Part shown: piece after piece, positions 22,139 to 33,339 of the stretch
How positions within the stretch are numbered: the first letter of the stretch is position 1
How the letters are laid out: every line of letters begins with the position of its first letter
NCBI GenBank assembly: GCA_047967505.1
Contig: CM106540.1
Direction: 5' to 3' (one strand)
DNA length: 64,000 nt
Source of the DNA: Dipteris shenzhenensis
Taxonomy: Eukaryota > Polypodiophyta > Polypodiopsida > Gleicheniales
Notes under the pieces: model-generated
Database searches by the model: none
Seen by the model: the letters and a program-made list of their open reading frames with translations, nothing else
Told to the model about the DNA's origin: nothing
Made by a program: the position numbers and the translations under genes

Positions 22139-23791
22139 TCAGAGTTTTTGAATGTGACTGTTTTGTGCATGTCCCTGATGCTAACAGGACCAAATGGGAA
22201 CCAAAGAGCTGGAGGTGTATTTTCTTGGGCTATAGTGAAGAGGCAAAGGGTTACCATCTCTATAATCCTATTACCAAGAAGGTAATAGTAAGTCGTGATG
22301 TGGTCTTCTCAGAACATAGCCGCATCAATTGGAGGAGGATGCTTCCTTCCTAGACAACCAGGACTAGGATATCCATCCAGTACAACCACCAACAGCAGAC
22401 CGAACTCCCCCAATAGTGCTTGGGAGGATTCAAGATAAAGAAGAGGAAGAAGAGCCTACAGAACCACAACGGCAACGGCCATTCTTGAAGTGGGTAAAGC
22501 AGCTTTTGGATGGCAGAGAACCTCCAGCCATTGAGGAGGAACCATCCGAACACCATCGGTCCAAGAGATTAGAGGAGCAAAGAAGGGCGCACGAACACTT
22601 GGTCAACTACACTTTGGTAATAGAGGTGATCCATGCTAAAGAACCCAAGTGTCTTGAAGAGGCACAGGGTGATGATAGGTGGATGGAGGCTATGCAATCG
22701 GAGTATGGCTCCATAATGAAGAACAACACTTGGGACCTTGTGGATCGACCACCAAAACGCAAGGTAATCGGCACCAAGTGGGTGTACAAGTCTAATGGCA
22801 CATTGGATAAGTACAAGGCTCGGCTCATGGCAAAAGGATTCGCACAAGTACATGGTTTTGATTATCATGATGCTTTTGTTCCCACAGCTTGACTAACCAC
22901 AAGTCACAGTGTTTTGGCTTTAGCAGCACAGGAAAGTTGTCCCGTGTTTCAGATGGATATAAAATCCGCCTTTCTGAATGGAGATCTCAAGGAGGAGGTA
23001 TACGTGGAACAACCACCAGGTTTTGTGATCCCTGGTTCAGAAGGTAAAGTTTATAAACTAAAGAAGGCACTTTATGGGCTGAAACAGGCCCCATGAGCAT
23101 GGTACCAACGGATTGATGCCTACTTTCTACAAAATGGGTTCAGAGGAGGAGCCCATCTGATGCAAATTTGTATATCTACAAAGAAGGAGGTAGGTGCATG
23201 ATCGTGGTCCTTTATGTGGACGACCTTGTCATAACAGGGAACCATGAAGAAAAGATCTCCAGACAAAGCAGTTGCTAGGAAGAGAGTTTGAAATGACAGA
23301 CCTCGGACTGATGCATTTTTTTTTGGGGATTGAAGTTTGGCAAGACAGGTTACTATTTCTCACTTGGATCTGGAGCTATGTCATGGGTCAGCAAGAAGCA
23401 ACCCATAGTTGCTCTTTCTTCTACCGAGGCTGAGTACAAAAAATCAGCATGTTTTGCCTCTTGTGAGGCAGTGTGTTTGAGGAGGATTTTAGGGGACATG
23501 GGTGCAGTGCAGAACAAGCCTACACAGTTATCATGTGACAATCAGAGTTGCATGGTAATTGCAAAGAACCCTGTGTTCCATGCTCGCCCAAAACACATTG
23601 AGATTCAATATCACTTTGTACACGAGCTCATCATGGATGGAGAGGTCGACTTAGTGTACTGTCCAACTATAGAGAATGCTGCGGACATCTTCACGAAGGC
23701 TCTTGGAAGAGACTTGCTAGAGAGGCATCTTCATCGACTTGGCATTGGGCTGAAAAAGTAGGTTGACTTGTAGGTGGACATTGAGGGGGGA
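22139..23791 (+). pseudogene. Ty1/copia element A: decayed pol
   Basis: From about 22139 the reading is copia integrase C-terminus (FECDCFVHVPDANRTKWEP, CIFLGYSEEAKGYHLY). RT starts at 22416-22892 ([39 protein letters not shown]), continues after a stop at 22914-23096 ([33 protein letters not shown]) and the YVDD box is intact in LYVDDLVITG near 23205-23235. RNase H follows at 23330-23761 (PIVALSSTEAEY, NPVFHARPKHIEIQYH, DIFTKAL). About 200 residues between GIEVWQ and TGYYFSLGSGAMSW are missing (junction near 23340). Gag, protease and the integrase core are absent. A purine tract (TTGAGGGGGG) precedes the 3' LTR. The preceding 22000-22138 sequence in the same frame is not copia-like. Non-functional. 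Confidence 0.9.
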
Positions 23792-24475
23792 TGCTAGATA
23801 TCAATGCTCCACTCTCATGTAACTATGTGGGAACCAACTAACTCTACTTGTAAGCCCCCCATATGAGGAAAAGGCATTTGAGTAGCTAGGTTATCTGGTA
23901 GGTTCTGGTTTGGACACCATATGGGGGCCATGTGTGGCCTGATGGTTGGACGGTAGAGTTGGCACATTGCCAACTAGGCTACATGCAAGTGCAGGAAGGC
24001 ATCCCATGACTGACCGCACTGAGGGTAGATGGAGCATTTCCCGAGCAGCAGCCCACTCTCGGGCTGCGGGGCCTGTTTAGAGTCCCAGATGATCTCGAAG
24101 GGCTCTGGGCCGAACAGTAACCGTAGGTTAGTTGCTCTATTCTGCGCCACGGTTCTAACCTTGGTCGGTGGCCTGTCCAATTGGGTCTAACCGACTATGA
24201 CTGGTGGCTATATAAGAGCAAGCCCGTGAAGCCCATCATCATCACTGGCTACATCAACCTGGATTCCTTAGCATCCAGCCGCCGTCCTCTATTGTTTCTA
24301 GCATGCCATCGAAGCTTCTCACACAGGAGCGCACGGCTGGGAGGCAGCGCCATCTATTGTATTAGTTTTATAGTAATCAAATTTTTGATTCTCCATACTA
24401 TCTGCTTTTCTCTCTTGCATACGAGATCATGTTATCTATTGAGCACAGACGTATTGTTTTCTTACAATTTTGACA
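23792..24475 (+). repeat. 3' LTR of copia element A
   Basis: Starts TGCTAGATATCAATGC directly after the polypurine tract and probably ends ..TTTTGACA at 24475. It holds a promoter-like GGCTATATAAGAGC at about 24208. Its start resembles that of LTR B (TGTTAGATATGCTCAATG), so A and B are related families. The right end is inferred because no 5' LTR is present for comparison. Confidence 0.7.
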
Positions 24476-25181
24476 GTATCAAATAATTCATTTGTTGTAT
24501 TGGAATATGTCTTCCCTTGACCTACTCTTGAAATGTTTTGTGAAATGTCAACTGCGTAGGCTTGTTCTGCACTGCAAAGTTCCACAATGCCTTCTTTTTC
24601 TCAAACAGGCCTAGCTCATGAGCATTGATTATATCTTGACAAAATTTTCTAACATCTTTTCTCACCATGGCTTCCATAGCACTCTCCCAAAGACTTCTAA
24701 CCTTCATGCTCAATGCAACAACTTCAATTCTTGTGAAGGCTATCTCCTTCTTTAATACACGAACCATTGTGAATTTTGTTTTTGCTACCCTCAATAACTC
24801 TAAATGAGACAAATAATCTAGCCCTCTACCACCTGATGTGTCTCTTGATCATGAGTGTCTGAAGATCGAATTTGTTGATTGATTTCGATGAGCACATGAG
24901 TGGCACAAGTAGTAGTGGGTTGAATGTATTTGTAGATCTAAACACTTGTTTGGATTTTGAAGTAGATAGTTTGGCAAGGGTTGATCTCATTGAGGATGAG
25001 ATTGAACCGTAGCCCCATAATTGATATTGGCAAAACTATTTTACATATTGTCTCATTCTCCTCATCTCACTTAATTCTTGTATATGTGGGCTTGCAAAAA
25101 ATTATGTGCTTTGGTAATCATGGGCAATGTTTGGAAAGCAATGATGTACACCAAAATCTCAATTTCTGTATTCTCTGGTTT
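24476..25181. other. No gene seen
   Basis: A minus frame at 24522-24812 (96 codons) contains EIAFTRIEVVALSMKVRSLW but no known domain. A plus frame begins at 25078 and runs into the minisatellite that follows. Confidence 0.4.
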
Positions 25182-25440
25182 GCGTCTATCTACGTGTCTA
25201 AATGCGTGTCTGATTCTTAGTGTAAACGTGCAAATAAACGCGCTAATACACGCGCAAATAGATGCGCTAATAAACACGATGTTAGATAGGCCCGTATTTC
25301 TCAGGTTAGATGCGCACGTAGACACGGTAATTTACGTGCAAATAGACGAGCTTTTAGATGCGCACTTAGACGCGCTCGTAATTCCTCTACTAAAGCAACG
25401 CCTATAGACGCGCCCGCTATTTTGCGTGTCTACCAAGCGC
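25182..25440 (+). repeat. CpG-rich 12-bp minisatellite
   Basis: From GCGTCTATCTAC at 25182 the sequence can be cut into about 21 units of 12 bp, including GTGTCTAAATGC, GCAAATAAACGC, GCTAATACACGC, GCAAATAGATGC. The core is close to AGACGCGCTAAT. CG dinucleotides are far denser than in the flanks. In the plus frame starting 25078 the units encode a four-residue repeat (QINA, LIHA, QIDA, LINT). Units are diverged, so the array is old, yet the 12-bp phase is kept almost throughout. Confidence 0.75.
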
Positions 25441-25729
25441 GTCTATAGTTGCTTTGTGTTGTTGTGTTTAAAACATTTTCCACCTATATTATATACACAC
25501 AGATAAGAGTCGCATCATGAACACCCATGGTTGATCAACTTGCATGTACTAAAGCATCATTTCCCTTATGAGTTAGAATGTCCATATGAATATTTAGAAT
25601 ATTCAATCCCCCGTGCATCTTCCATGAGCAAAGATGATCCACAGAAAGTAACATGAGGGCTTTACGTCAAATGTGAGACATCCATAGAAGCTCCATGATA
25701 GTAGACATGAAAGATGAGATATCTTGCTT
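25441..25729. other. No gene seen
   Basis: AT-rich spacer between the minisatellite and the LINE fragment. Confidence 0.45.
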
Positions 25730-26500
25730 AGCAAACATCATCAAGGGCAAATAAAATTGTATGTAGGAAACCAAGATTTATTGGACTATGTGAAAGCATA
25801 CATGTAATGGCTAGGTAGCCGATTTTCAGTATTCTAATTTCTTTATCAGCTTGTTGAGCATCTAGTCCATTTGCTGGAGGCAAGTAATAGTCCACCCCAA
25901 AGATTAGCACATTTGTGCAATCAACGACCTTCTTCCATGTATCTCCAACCCATGCAATGGCCCTATAGCTACTAAGTGATCCACATATGGAAGCATCTAT
26001 TGCATATAATAATGCACTAAGAGGGCAGCCTTAACATACTGAACAAGAAAGAGTTTGTTCATTAGTAAGATTGTGTGTAGCATGCTAGTAGCTTTACTAT
26101 CTCAATACAACGAATAAATGATGTGTTGCATTTTCTCGCAAGCTCCCAATGATCACATAACTGTGAGATGAAATCCCATTGTAGTACAGTATCAAAAGCT
26201 CTAGCAATATACAATTGCAACAAGAGAACCTCTTGCTCAGTGTACTTGCAGATTTAATCCTTATATAAGCATCTGCAATATTATCTTTAATGTGTTTGCG
26301 AGGAATGAACCCATATTGGGTAGGGTGTAAACCCTCATGCAAAAACCCTTGATTCAACTCAGTATCATCTTAGCAACTACCTTGTAGATGGCTTGCATGA
26401 GTGTGATGGGCCTCCAATCTACAAAAGACTCACATAAATGCTTCTTGGGGAATAATTTAATCAACCCTTTTTCCACATGCATCAGCTACATGACAAAATT
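25730..26500 (-). pseudogene. LINE reverse-transcriptase fragment (second LINE type)
   Basis: Read leftwards from about 26480: KKHLCESFVDWRPITLMQAI, YKVVAKMI, a stop, FLHEGLHPTQYGFIPRKHIKDN, IADAYIRIKSAS. After a frame change comes QLYIARAFDTVLQWDFISQL. These match non-LTR RT motifs (WRPITL, QYGFIPGR-type, and the K/R-AFDxVxWDF A-box in which the catalytic Asp position is retained as AFD). The FADD box region was not readable. At least one stop and one frame change. Motif wording differs from the LINE family at 35-42 kb, so this is a different lineage. Dead fragment. Confidence 0.7.
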
Positions 26501-27728
26501 GCTAGATCTCACTCAACTAAATACTTAAGGATTAAATTGATAGGATAATTCCAATTCTTGTAAACAAGGAGGGACATTTTTCACATTCTTATGTCATCTA
26601 CAAGAGAAGGGCCTTCACAATGAACCCAATAAGGATTCTAAAACCCAATCAATACTCATTTTTAGTGTCCATAGTTCAGTGCAAATGGTCAAGGTTCCAA
26701 AATCTTTAGGTTAATTTAGTTGATGAATGGCAAAAATGAAGGTGAAATGAATGTTCCCATAGCCTCAAGGTTATTACATGTCCATGAGAGGAATATATAT
26801 GCAGATAAAGATCATTTGCAATATGAGGAGGAAAAAAAAAAGCCATTGCAGTGGTGCAGAGAGAAACAACAAAATCATGCAATTAGGAAGGAGTTGCAAG
26901 AAATTGTTGTTGCATTTTAGACTGAGTAGACTCAGGTTTTTGATAACAAACAAGATTCATTGTGATACTATGATATACACTTAATTTGCCAATCATATCA
27001 TTGTGATTTTAACAATTATATCATTGTGATACTATGACATGCACTAATTTGCATTCATATTGTCACTTAGCACATGTATAATATAGGCTAACACTACATG
27101 AGTGTAAGTTACTATTATTCCACTACTAGTAGCTGGCACTAGGTTATCATTATTATAGTATACGTTGGCAGTATTATACTCTCAATTAGTAATGTTATCA
27201 TATTAGCTAGAACTGCTATAGAATTAGCTAGCACTACTACACTATGAAAGAGCACCAATATGTAGTAGTTATATTTGTTAGACCATGAGAAAGGAGTGCT
27301 ATATTCACTAATTTGCATAATTTACACTATAAAATCACACTGCTAAGCGACAATAAACTTTGCTTCAAAGCAGCAACCATCGCTATGGAACTTCTATGAA
27401 CTACTATTCAGCAAATTAACACTAAGATCCTATGAAATTGCACTGCTATGTAGTATAACTCACTATATAACCAAAATTTCTCTTTAGCAGATAAATGCTA
27501 TAGTAGATATCTGATAGTAATTAGTAGAAAATAGACAGTGGATGACACATAGCAAATATTATGTACAAGGTAAAGTGCACTGCTACATTATGCTATGTGC
27601 TACATAGCAATCCAGATAGCAGAGACCAAGTAGCAAACAACTTGCATAGTAGTATTATAGCACATGGCAGATAGGAGTTAAGAGATACAACACATAGTAG
27701 GTAAAATATAATGCTATATAGCAGTTCT
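26501..27728. other. No gene; CTA/TAG-rich low-complexity DNA
   Basis: From about 27000 the sequence is dominated by short words such as CACTACTA, TAGCAGT, CATAGCA and ATAGTAG without a fixed period. Short frames at 26720-26984 have no motif. Confidence 0.5.
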
Positions 27729-28376
27729 TGTTAAATTACATGGCGCAGCGGAATAGAAACTGAACAAAGAATAGAGAGTACATAGCAAATTGAAGAACAA
27801 AATTTTCCTTCAATACTGATGTAGTACAGATGATGGCTCCGTCCACCCGTGTGCTCCCATAGTGGTGCTTAGATGGCAATCTAGACAAATACTAGGTGAA
27901 GAGCTACTAGTTGCTGGAAGATTTGATCTGATACAATGGACTGGGAAGGTCACCTCTTTATAGCTATGAGGGCGATAGTTGGATCAACGTAGTTGGTGGA
28001 GCCGTCCAATCAACCTAGTCCATGGGGTTGACTAGTCAACCGACTAGTCATCCATGGAATATTCAAGGAATATTTCCTATACCGTCGCCTCGGGGGCTCT
28101 TGCCCTCGAACCCCCACCAAGGGGCCATTGGCCCCCCTAGGACCCCCCAGCTGGGGGCGAGTTGGCCCCTAGACCTTAGCGAGAGCAAGGGGCTGCCACA
28201 CAATCACCTTTCTACCATCAATGGTCTCATTGATAGACCTCATCTGACATGCAAGTTAGAATCCATCCAGTGTCCTGGGCTCACACATGACTTCTCCTCA
28301 TATGGGGGCCTTACAACTTGAGCACCTTGGACCATTGGTGGTTACTAGGAGGGTGGGGCATTGAGCATATCTAACA
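27729..28376 (-). repeat. 3' LTR of copia element B
   Basis: On the minus strand it starts TGTTAGATATGCTC at 28376, next to a purine tract (GGGGGG before it), and ends ..CATGTAATTTAACA at 27729. Length is 648 bp. A second, truncated copy lies at 45811-46228 in the same orientation. TCCATGGAATATTCAAGG is one of the long stretches they share. Confidence 0.85.
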
Positions 28377-30513
28377 CCCCCCCTCAATGTCCATGTGTAG
28401 GTGAACTACCTTCTCGGCCCAATGTCCCAATGTCGAGTCTCTGAAGATGACCCTGGAGCTGATCCTTCCCGAGTGCCTTGGTGAAGATATCTGTTCCATT
28501 TTGATCTGTTGGATAGTAGACCAATTCCACTATCCGTCCTCGATCAAATCATGCACATAGTGATACTGAATCTCTATATGTTTTGTGCGTGCATGAAACA
28601 CTGGATTTTTAGCAATGGCCATGCAACTTTGATTATCGCACCTCAGTACAGTTGCCTCATCCTCTTGCACTCCCATGTGCCATAAGATCCTCCTCAGCCA
28701 CATTGCTTTACATGCAGTAAAACATGCTGCCTTGTACTTAGCCTCGGTAGAGGACAATGCCACTATTGGTTGTTTCTTATTGATCCAAGAGAAGATACCT
28801 GAACCTAAAGAGAAACAATATCCAGAAACTTATTTCCTAAAATCAACATCTCCAGCCCAATCTGAGTCACAATGACCAGCCAAGGAAGTGCCCATACCAT
28901 AGGTGATGCCATAATCAAGAGTGCCCTTCACATACCTGAGCACCTATATCCCTGCATTCCAATGATTCTCCCAGGGCTTATTGGAGAACCTACTCAAAAT
29001 GCGAATAGCAAAACTGATGTCCGGTTTGGTGTTTCATAGATAGATGAGACTGCTGACCAACTTCCTATACCTCCTGATGTCTGTAGGTGGTGAGGCATCA
29101 TCCATAGACAACCTCGCATTTACCTCCATAGGTGTAGCTATCTCCTTGCACTCGAACATACCGAATGCCTTCAAGATCTCTCTTGCATATTTCTGCTGAG
29201 AGATGAAGATCTTTCCTGGCTCTTGCCAGACTTCAATCCCCAAACAGTAGTGCATCAAGCCTAAGTATGTCATCTCAAACTCTGTGCTCAACGCCTTTCT
29301 AGTCTGCTAGATCATGTCTTCATAGTCACCTGTAATAAGGAGATCATCCACATATAGAACAATAATAGCAAAATTTTTACCTTTCCGGTACACATACAAG
29401 TTAGCATCTGAGGCACATATTTTGAAGTTTAATTTATGAAAGAATTTGTCTATCCATTGGTACCATGCTGTTGGGCCTATTTTAGCCCGTATAGTGCCTT
29501 CTTCAGCTTACAAACCTTATTCTCAAAATGGGGGGCCTCAAACCCTGGTGGCTAAGCCACGTACACCTCCTCCTTGAGGTCACCATTCAAGAATGCTGAT
29601 TTAACATCCATTTGATAAACTGGCCACTTTTTATGAGTAGTCACTGATAGAACTGTGTGAATAGTGGTCATTCTGGCAATCAAAGCGAAAGATTCCTGAA
29701 AATCAAACCCTTCAACTTGCAAAAATCCTTGTGCAACCAATCTGGCTTTGTACTTTTCCAAAGTCCCATCGGCCTTGTACTTTACCTTCCAAACCCACTT
29801 GGTGACAATAACCCTTCTATTAGGTGGTCGATCTACTAGCTCCCAAGTTTCATTCTTCATGATGCTGCCATATTCTACTTGCATAGCGTTTTTCCAATCT
29901 CGGTCTGCAAGTGCTTCCTCCAAACTCGCAGGCTCCTTTACTTCTGCAATAATCTCAGCCATCAAGGCCATATTGCTTATGTGAGTAGAAGCCCTCATTT
30001 GCTCCTCGACTCTCTGAGACTGCCTTGGTCCATCTGCATGCTACTCAACAAACATAGGCATCTGGTTATCATGGTCGTAGAGCTGCCTTACCCATCACGA
30101 CAATGGATTTTTTGGTGGTGTAACAATAAGTTGGTGACTTATACCTTCATCATCTAATATTTCCTCCTTTATAGCTCCTGGGATAGGTCCATAGTGAATT
30201 ACCTCTTCGCTTGATAATAAAGTGGAAGAGCTCTTCTCTGCCTCCACTGCATGTGGCTGCTCCTTGAACACCACATTGCGGCTCGCTATGATCTTCTTTG
30301 CCTCTCGGTCATACAACTTATAGGCTTTCTTCTCATCACAATAGCCTAAGAAGATACATTTGGTGCTTTTTGGTTGTAGCTTGTTTCTCTCTTTGTCTGG
30401 TACATGCGCATAGGATTCACACCCAAACATTCTAAAGTGGGAGACAGATGGCTTCTTACTATTGTAAGCCTCATTTGGTGTTTTACCTTTGAGTGCCTTT
30501 GTATAGCTTTGAT
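28377..30513 (-). pseudogene. Ty1/copia element B: 5'-truncated pol
   Basis: Reading leftwards: integrase C-terminus (GKTPNEAYNSKKPSV, FGCESYAHVPDKERNKLQP, CIFLGYCDEKKAYKLY) at 30095-30513; RT N-terminus ([59 protein letters not shown]) at 29552-29998; an intact YVDD box (VLYVDDLLITGDYEDM) near 29320-29390; connection (FEMTYLGLMHYCLGIEVWQ) at 29034-29291; and RNase H (MALSSTEAKYKAACF, NPVFHARTKHIEIQYH) at 28530-28763. Several stops interrupt it. Gag, protease and integrase catalytic core are missing beyond 30513, where homology stops abruptly. Confidence 0.9.
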
Positions 30514-30651
30514 TAATCAGGCATTAGTGGGCATAGGGGAGGTTTGAGGTCTCAAAAGGGCCTCATAAGTAATAGATTAAGAAATGGATTAAGTTAAGAA
30601 AAAGTGACCTACTATGGTAACCCAAAGACCAAATTTAAGCACCATATTGGA
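30514..30651. other. Spacer between copia B and minisatellite
   Basis: Short non-coding junction. Confidence 0.5.
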
Positions 30652-30853
30652 TGGCCCAGATTGATGCACCATTTTCTCTCACCTCTCCCTTGAATCCATG
30701 CTTGATCTATGGCCCAGATTGAAGTTCCTTTTGCACTCTTCCCCTCCCTTGGATCCATCCCTTAATCTATAGCCCAAATTGAAGGGTATTTTCCTCTCAT
30801 TTCCTCCCTTGGATCCACCCCTTAATCTATGGCCCAGATTGAAGCACATTTTC
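30652..30853. repeat. 60-bp minisatellite, 3.5 units, split by an LTR element
   Basis: Units begin GGCCCAGATTGA at 30652, 30711 and 30831, and AGCCCAAATTGA at 30771; each holds CCCTTGGATCCA..CTTAATCTAT. The last unit is cut at 30853 and its remainder (ATCTTCTCC..CCTTGGATCTACCCCTTGATC) continues at 33345 after the inserted element. Confidence 0.85.
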
Positions 30854-31177
30854 TATTAGAACATGAAGCCAAGTTGAGTCAGTTTGGTGTGATCTAGTGA
30901 GTTCTAGTCTAGTGTGTCCTATGGATGCCACGTGTTGCATTGGGAGCTATCCCATATGCATTGGTGTTCATATGTGTGTGTGTGCTCTATAAAAGAGTTG
31001 TACTTGTCTAGTGTCAAATCAATCAAGTATCAAGCTACAAGCTCTTTGGTCTACATGTGAGTACTTTCATTTGTTCATAGCTTAGTCATTTCATTTCCAT
31101 TTTATTATGTCTTTCTTTGACTATCATTATCTCTCTCCCTAGCCTATCCTCTCTCACTCCTCCACCATGTGCCTTCA
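30854..31177 (+). repeat. 5' LTR of the gag-only element
   Basis: 324 bp, starts TATTAGAACATGAAGCC (the first bases mutated from TG) and ends ..CATGTGCCTTCA. Contains CTCTATAAAAGAG at about 30990, a good TATA box. About 94-95 percent identical to the 3' LTR by eye. Confidence 0.92.
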
Positions 31178-31195
31178 TATGGTAGCATAGCCTCC
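31178..31195 (+). promoter_or_regulatory. Primer-binding site (iMet-like) of the gag-only element
   Basis: TATGGTAGCATAGCC follows the LTR end directly; compare the usual copia TGGTATCAGAGC. Three or four differences. Confidence 0.6.
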
Positions 31196-31685
31196 CTTCC
31201 TAATTTTCCCTTCTCCTTACTCTACCTAGAGGATGAGAGAAGCTTGCAAATGGAAGCTCCCGTCCCATCGTGCTTCCCTTAGGCCTCACCTTTGAAGTTG
31301 TTGGAGCTGATCTACCTCACCATCAACTACCCCTTCTTCAGCTCAAAATGCCTTGCCAATAGCCACTTCTTTTGCCTCGCCATCATCTGCCTTATTAGCC
31401 TCACCACCAGTTGCTTCACTGGCCTACAAACAAGTCATATAACCCCTTGTAAACAGGATGTATAGGCCACACAGTCCGTACAAAATGTCCCAAATAGTAC
31501 CAATAACTATTCTAGACTGCTATCCCCCACTGATGCTGCACCTACCATGACTATTGTTGTTCATACCAGTCCTCTTGTGCCCTTGGGATGTGTACATTGC
31601 TGATATTCTTTGCCTTTCTCATTCTGCATGAGCTAGTGAGCTGAGTTGCCCTCATTTTGCCCACAATTTTTGCTCCATCTCTCTC

Positions 31686-32513
31686 ATGATGACATCTCTA
31701 TCCTCCACCTCTCTGCTCATGGAGAAGCTCAAGGGCCAAGGCTTTCCTACTTGGCAAATGAAGCTATAGTTTCTTCTCATGAAGGAAGGAGTATGGGACA
31801 TTATTGCAACTGATGCCACTCCAAGATAAAAAACAACTCAAACTTTGGAAGCAGCAAAATAACAAGGCTATTGCTCTTATTGGGCTATGCTTGGTAGATT
31901 CTCTCATTCATCATGTTGACTTCAAATCCAAGGCTAATTAAGGAGATCTGGCACCGATTGGAGATCCTATTTGGTAACAAGGTTACTAGTTCCAAAGTTT
32001 TTTTGAAATTGAAGTTTTATGAGCTAAAAATGCAAGAAATGAAGAGCTAGGTGATCATCTCTCCAAATTTCACTCTCTTGTTCAACAATTGTCAAGTTTG
32101 AAGTGCCCTCCAAATGATGAGGACAAGATGGCTGTCGTAATCAAAAGTATGCAAGGTATTTCTTGTTTTGAGAAAAACATTGAGGTCCTATGACTTATAG
32201 CTACTACATTTGATGATATGGTTGCTCTTCTTATTGAGAAAGACCGCCAGAACAAGGAAAAGGAATCTAATCCTACACTCAGCACTAAAGATGCTCTTAT
32301 TTCTACAAGCAAATGACAAGCCAATAAGAAATCATATGCAGATATTGCAAATAGAAGGGTCATATTGAAACACACTGCTTCAAGAAGGAGGAGAAAGAAC
32401 AAGATTAACACCATGCTAATCTTGTTTGTACTAATACACCAGAGGAGATTTCAGACCTCGACCATGCACTCACTGCCCATATGTATTTTGATTTCTCTTG
32501 TTACCCTCATTGA
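31686..32513 (+). pseudogene. Copia gag of the LTR element
   Basis: A single reading phase from the ATG at 31686 to TGA at 32511-32513 (275 codons) gives MEKLKGQGFPTWQMKL, later EIWHRLEILFGNKVTSSKVF and LGDHLSKFHSLVQQLSSLKC, DDMVALLIEKDRQNKE. It ends with a zinc knuckle C-R-Y-C-K-stop-K-G-H-I-E-T-H-C at 32337-32378. These are the UBN2 capsid and CX2CX4HX4C parts of a copia Gag. It needs a small correction of phase near 31830-31940 and has several stops, one inside the knuckle. The rest of pol is absent. Confidence 0.8.
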
Positions 32514-33003
32514 GGATGACAACCCATATGTATTCAAATTTCTCTTATGTAATAGATGCTCTTTGCCTTGAGTGGTCCCTCTAAAATGAATGTTTGAAGA
32601 ATCAATAAAGGTCCTCTGCCTTATATAGTCATATTTTTATGGTGTGTGGCTCCATGTTCCTAGTTAGTCCCTGGAGTCAAGACTGTGGGAGCCATGTATT
32701 GACATTAATAGGGTCTAGTTATTAGGCTTGGCATATGAGTTCTAGGATGTTGGTGCATTGGTTTTCTAGACCTTTGAGTTGGTCATGCATCCATGCTGAG
32801 ACATGAGCCTCTGAGTCATGTTTGGGACGTAAAGCCATGTGAGTGTTTAGTCTGACCTTTGAACCATGCTCAGACTTCAGCATCTAAGTTAACATGGAAG
32901 CCATGTCTAGTTCAAACATTGCACAGAGTAGTAGATACCGTCATTGTCATGTTTTGTCCTTGGTTCCATTCCAATAGTCTCTCACCTTGCCTTCATGGGG
33001 GGG

Positions 33004-33339
33004 TGTTAGAACATGAAGCCAAGTTGAGTCAGTTTGGTGTGTTCTAGTGAGTTCTAGTGTGAGTTCAAGTCTAGTGTGTCCTATGTATGCCATGTGCCAC
33101 ATTGGGAGCTATCCCATATGCATTGGTGTTCATATGTGTGTGTGTGCTCTATATACGAGCTGTACTTGTCTGGTGTCAAATCAATCAAGTATCAAGCTAC
33201 AAGCTCTTTGGTCTACATGTGAGTACTTTCATTTGTTCATTGCTTAGTCATTTCATTTCCATTTCATTATGTCTTTCTTTGAGTATCATTATCTCTCTCC
33301 CTAGCCTATCCTCTCTCACTCCTCCACCATGTGCCTTCA
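33004..33339 (+). repeat. 3' LTR of the gag-only element
   Basis: 336 bp, TGTTAGAACATGAAGCC to ..CATGTGCCTTCA. It is 12 bp longer than the 5' copy because of an extra GAGTTCTAGTGT-like segment near 33050-33065. TATA region reads CTCTATATACGAG. Confidence 0.92.

Larger units (their letters stand above)
30854..33339 (+). mobile_element. Complete copia-type LTR element carrying only a decayed gag
   Basis: The element is delimited by two LTRs (30854-31177 and 33004-33339) and a perfect 5-bp target duplication TTTTC (30849-30853 and 33340-33344). A primer site resembling the tRNA-iMet type (TGGTAGCATAGCC, 31180-31192) follows the 5' LTR and a purine tract (CATGGGGGGG) precedes the 3' LTR. Total length is 2486 bp. 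Internally only a gag frame is present; no protease, integrase or RT can be read. It would have needed enzymes from a related autonomous copia element. It sits inside the 60-bp minisatellite. Confidence 0.92.

Noticed and set aside
24522-24812. 96-codon minus-strand frame with helical look
   Set aside because: No recognisable domain and no support from context.
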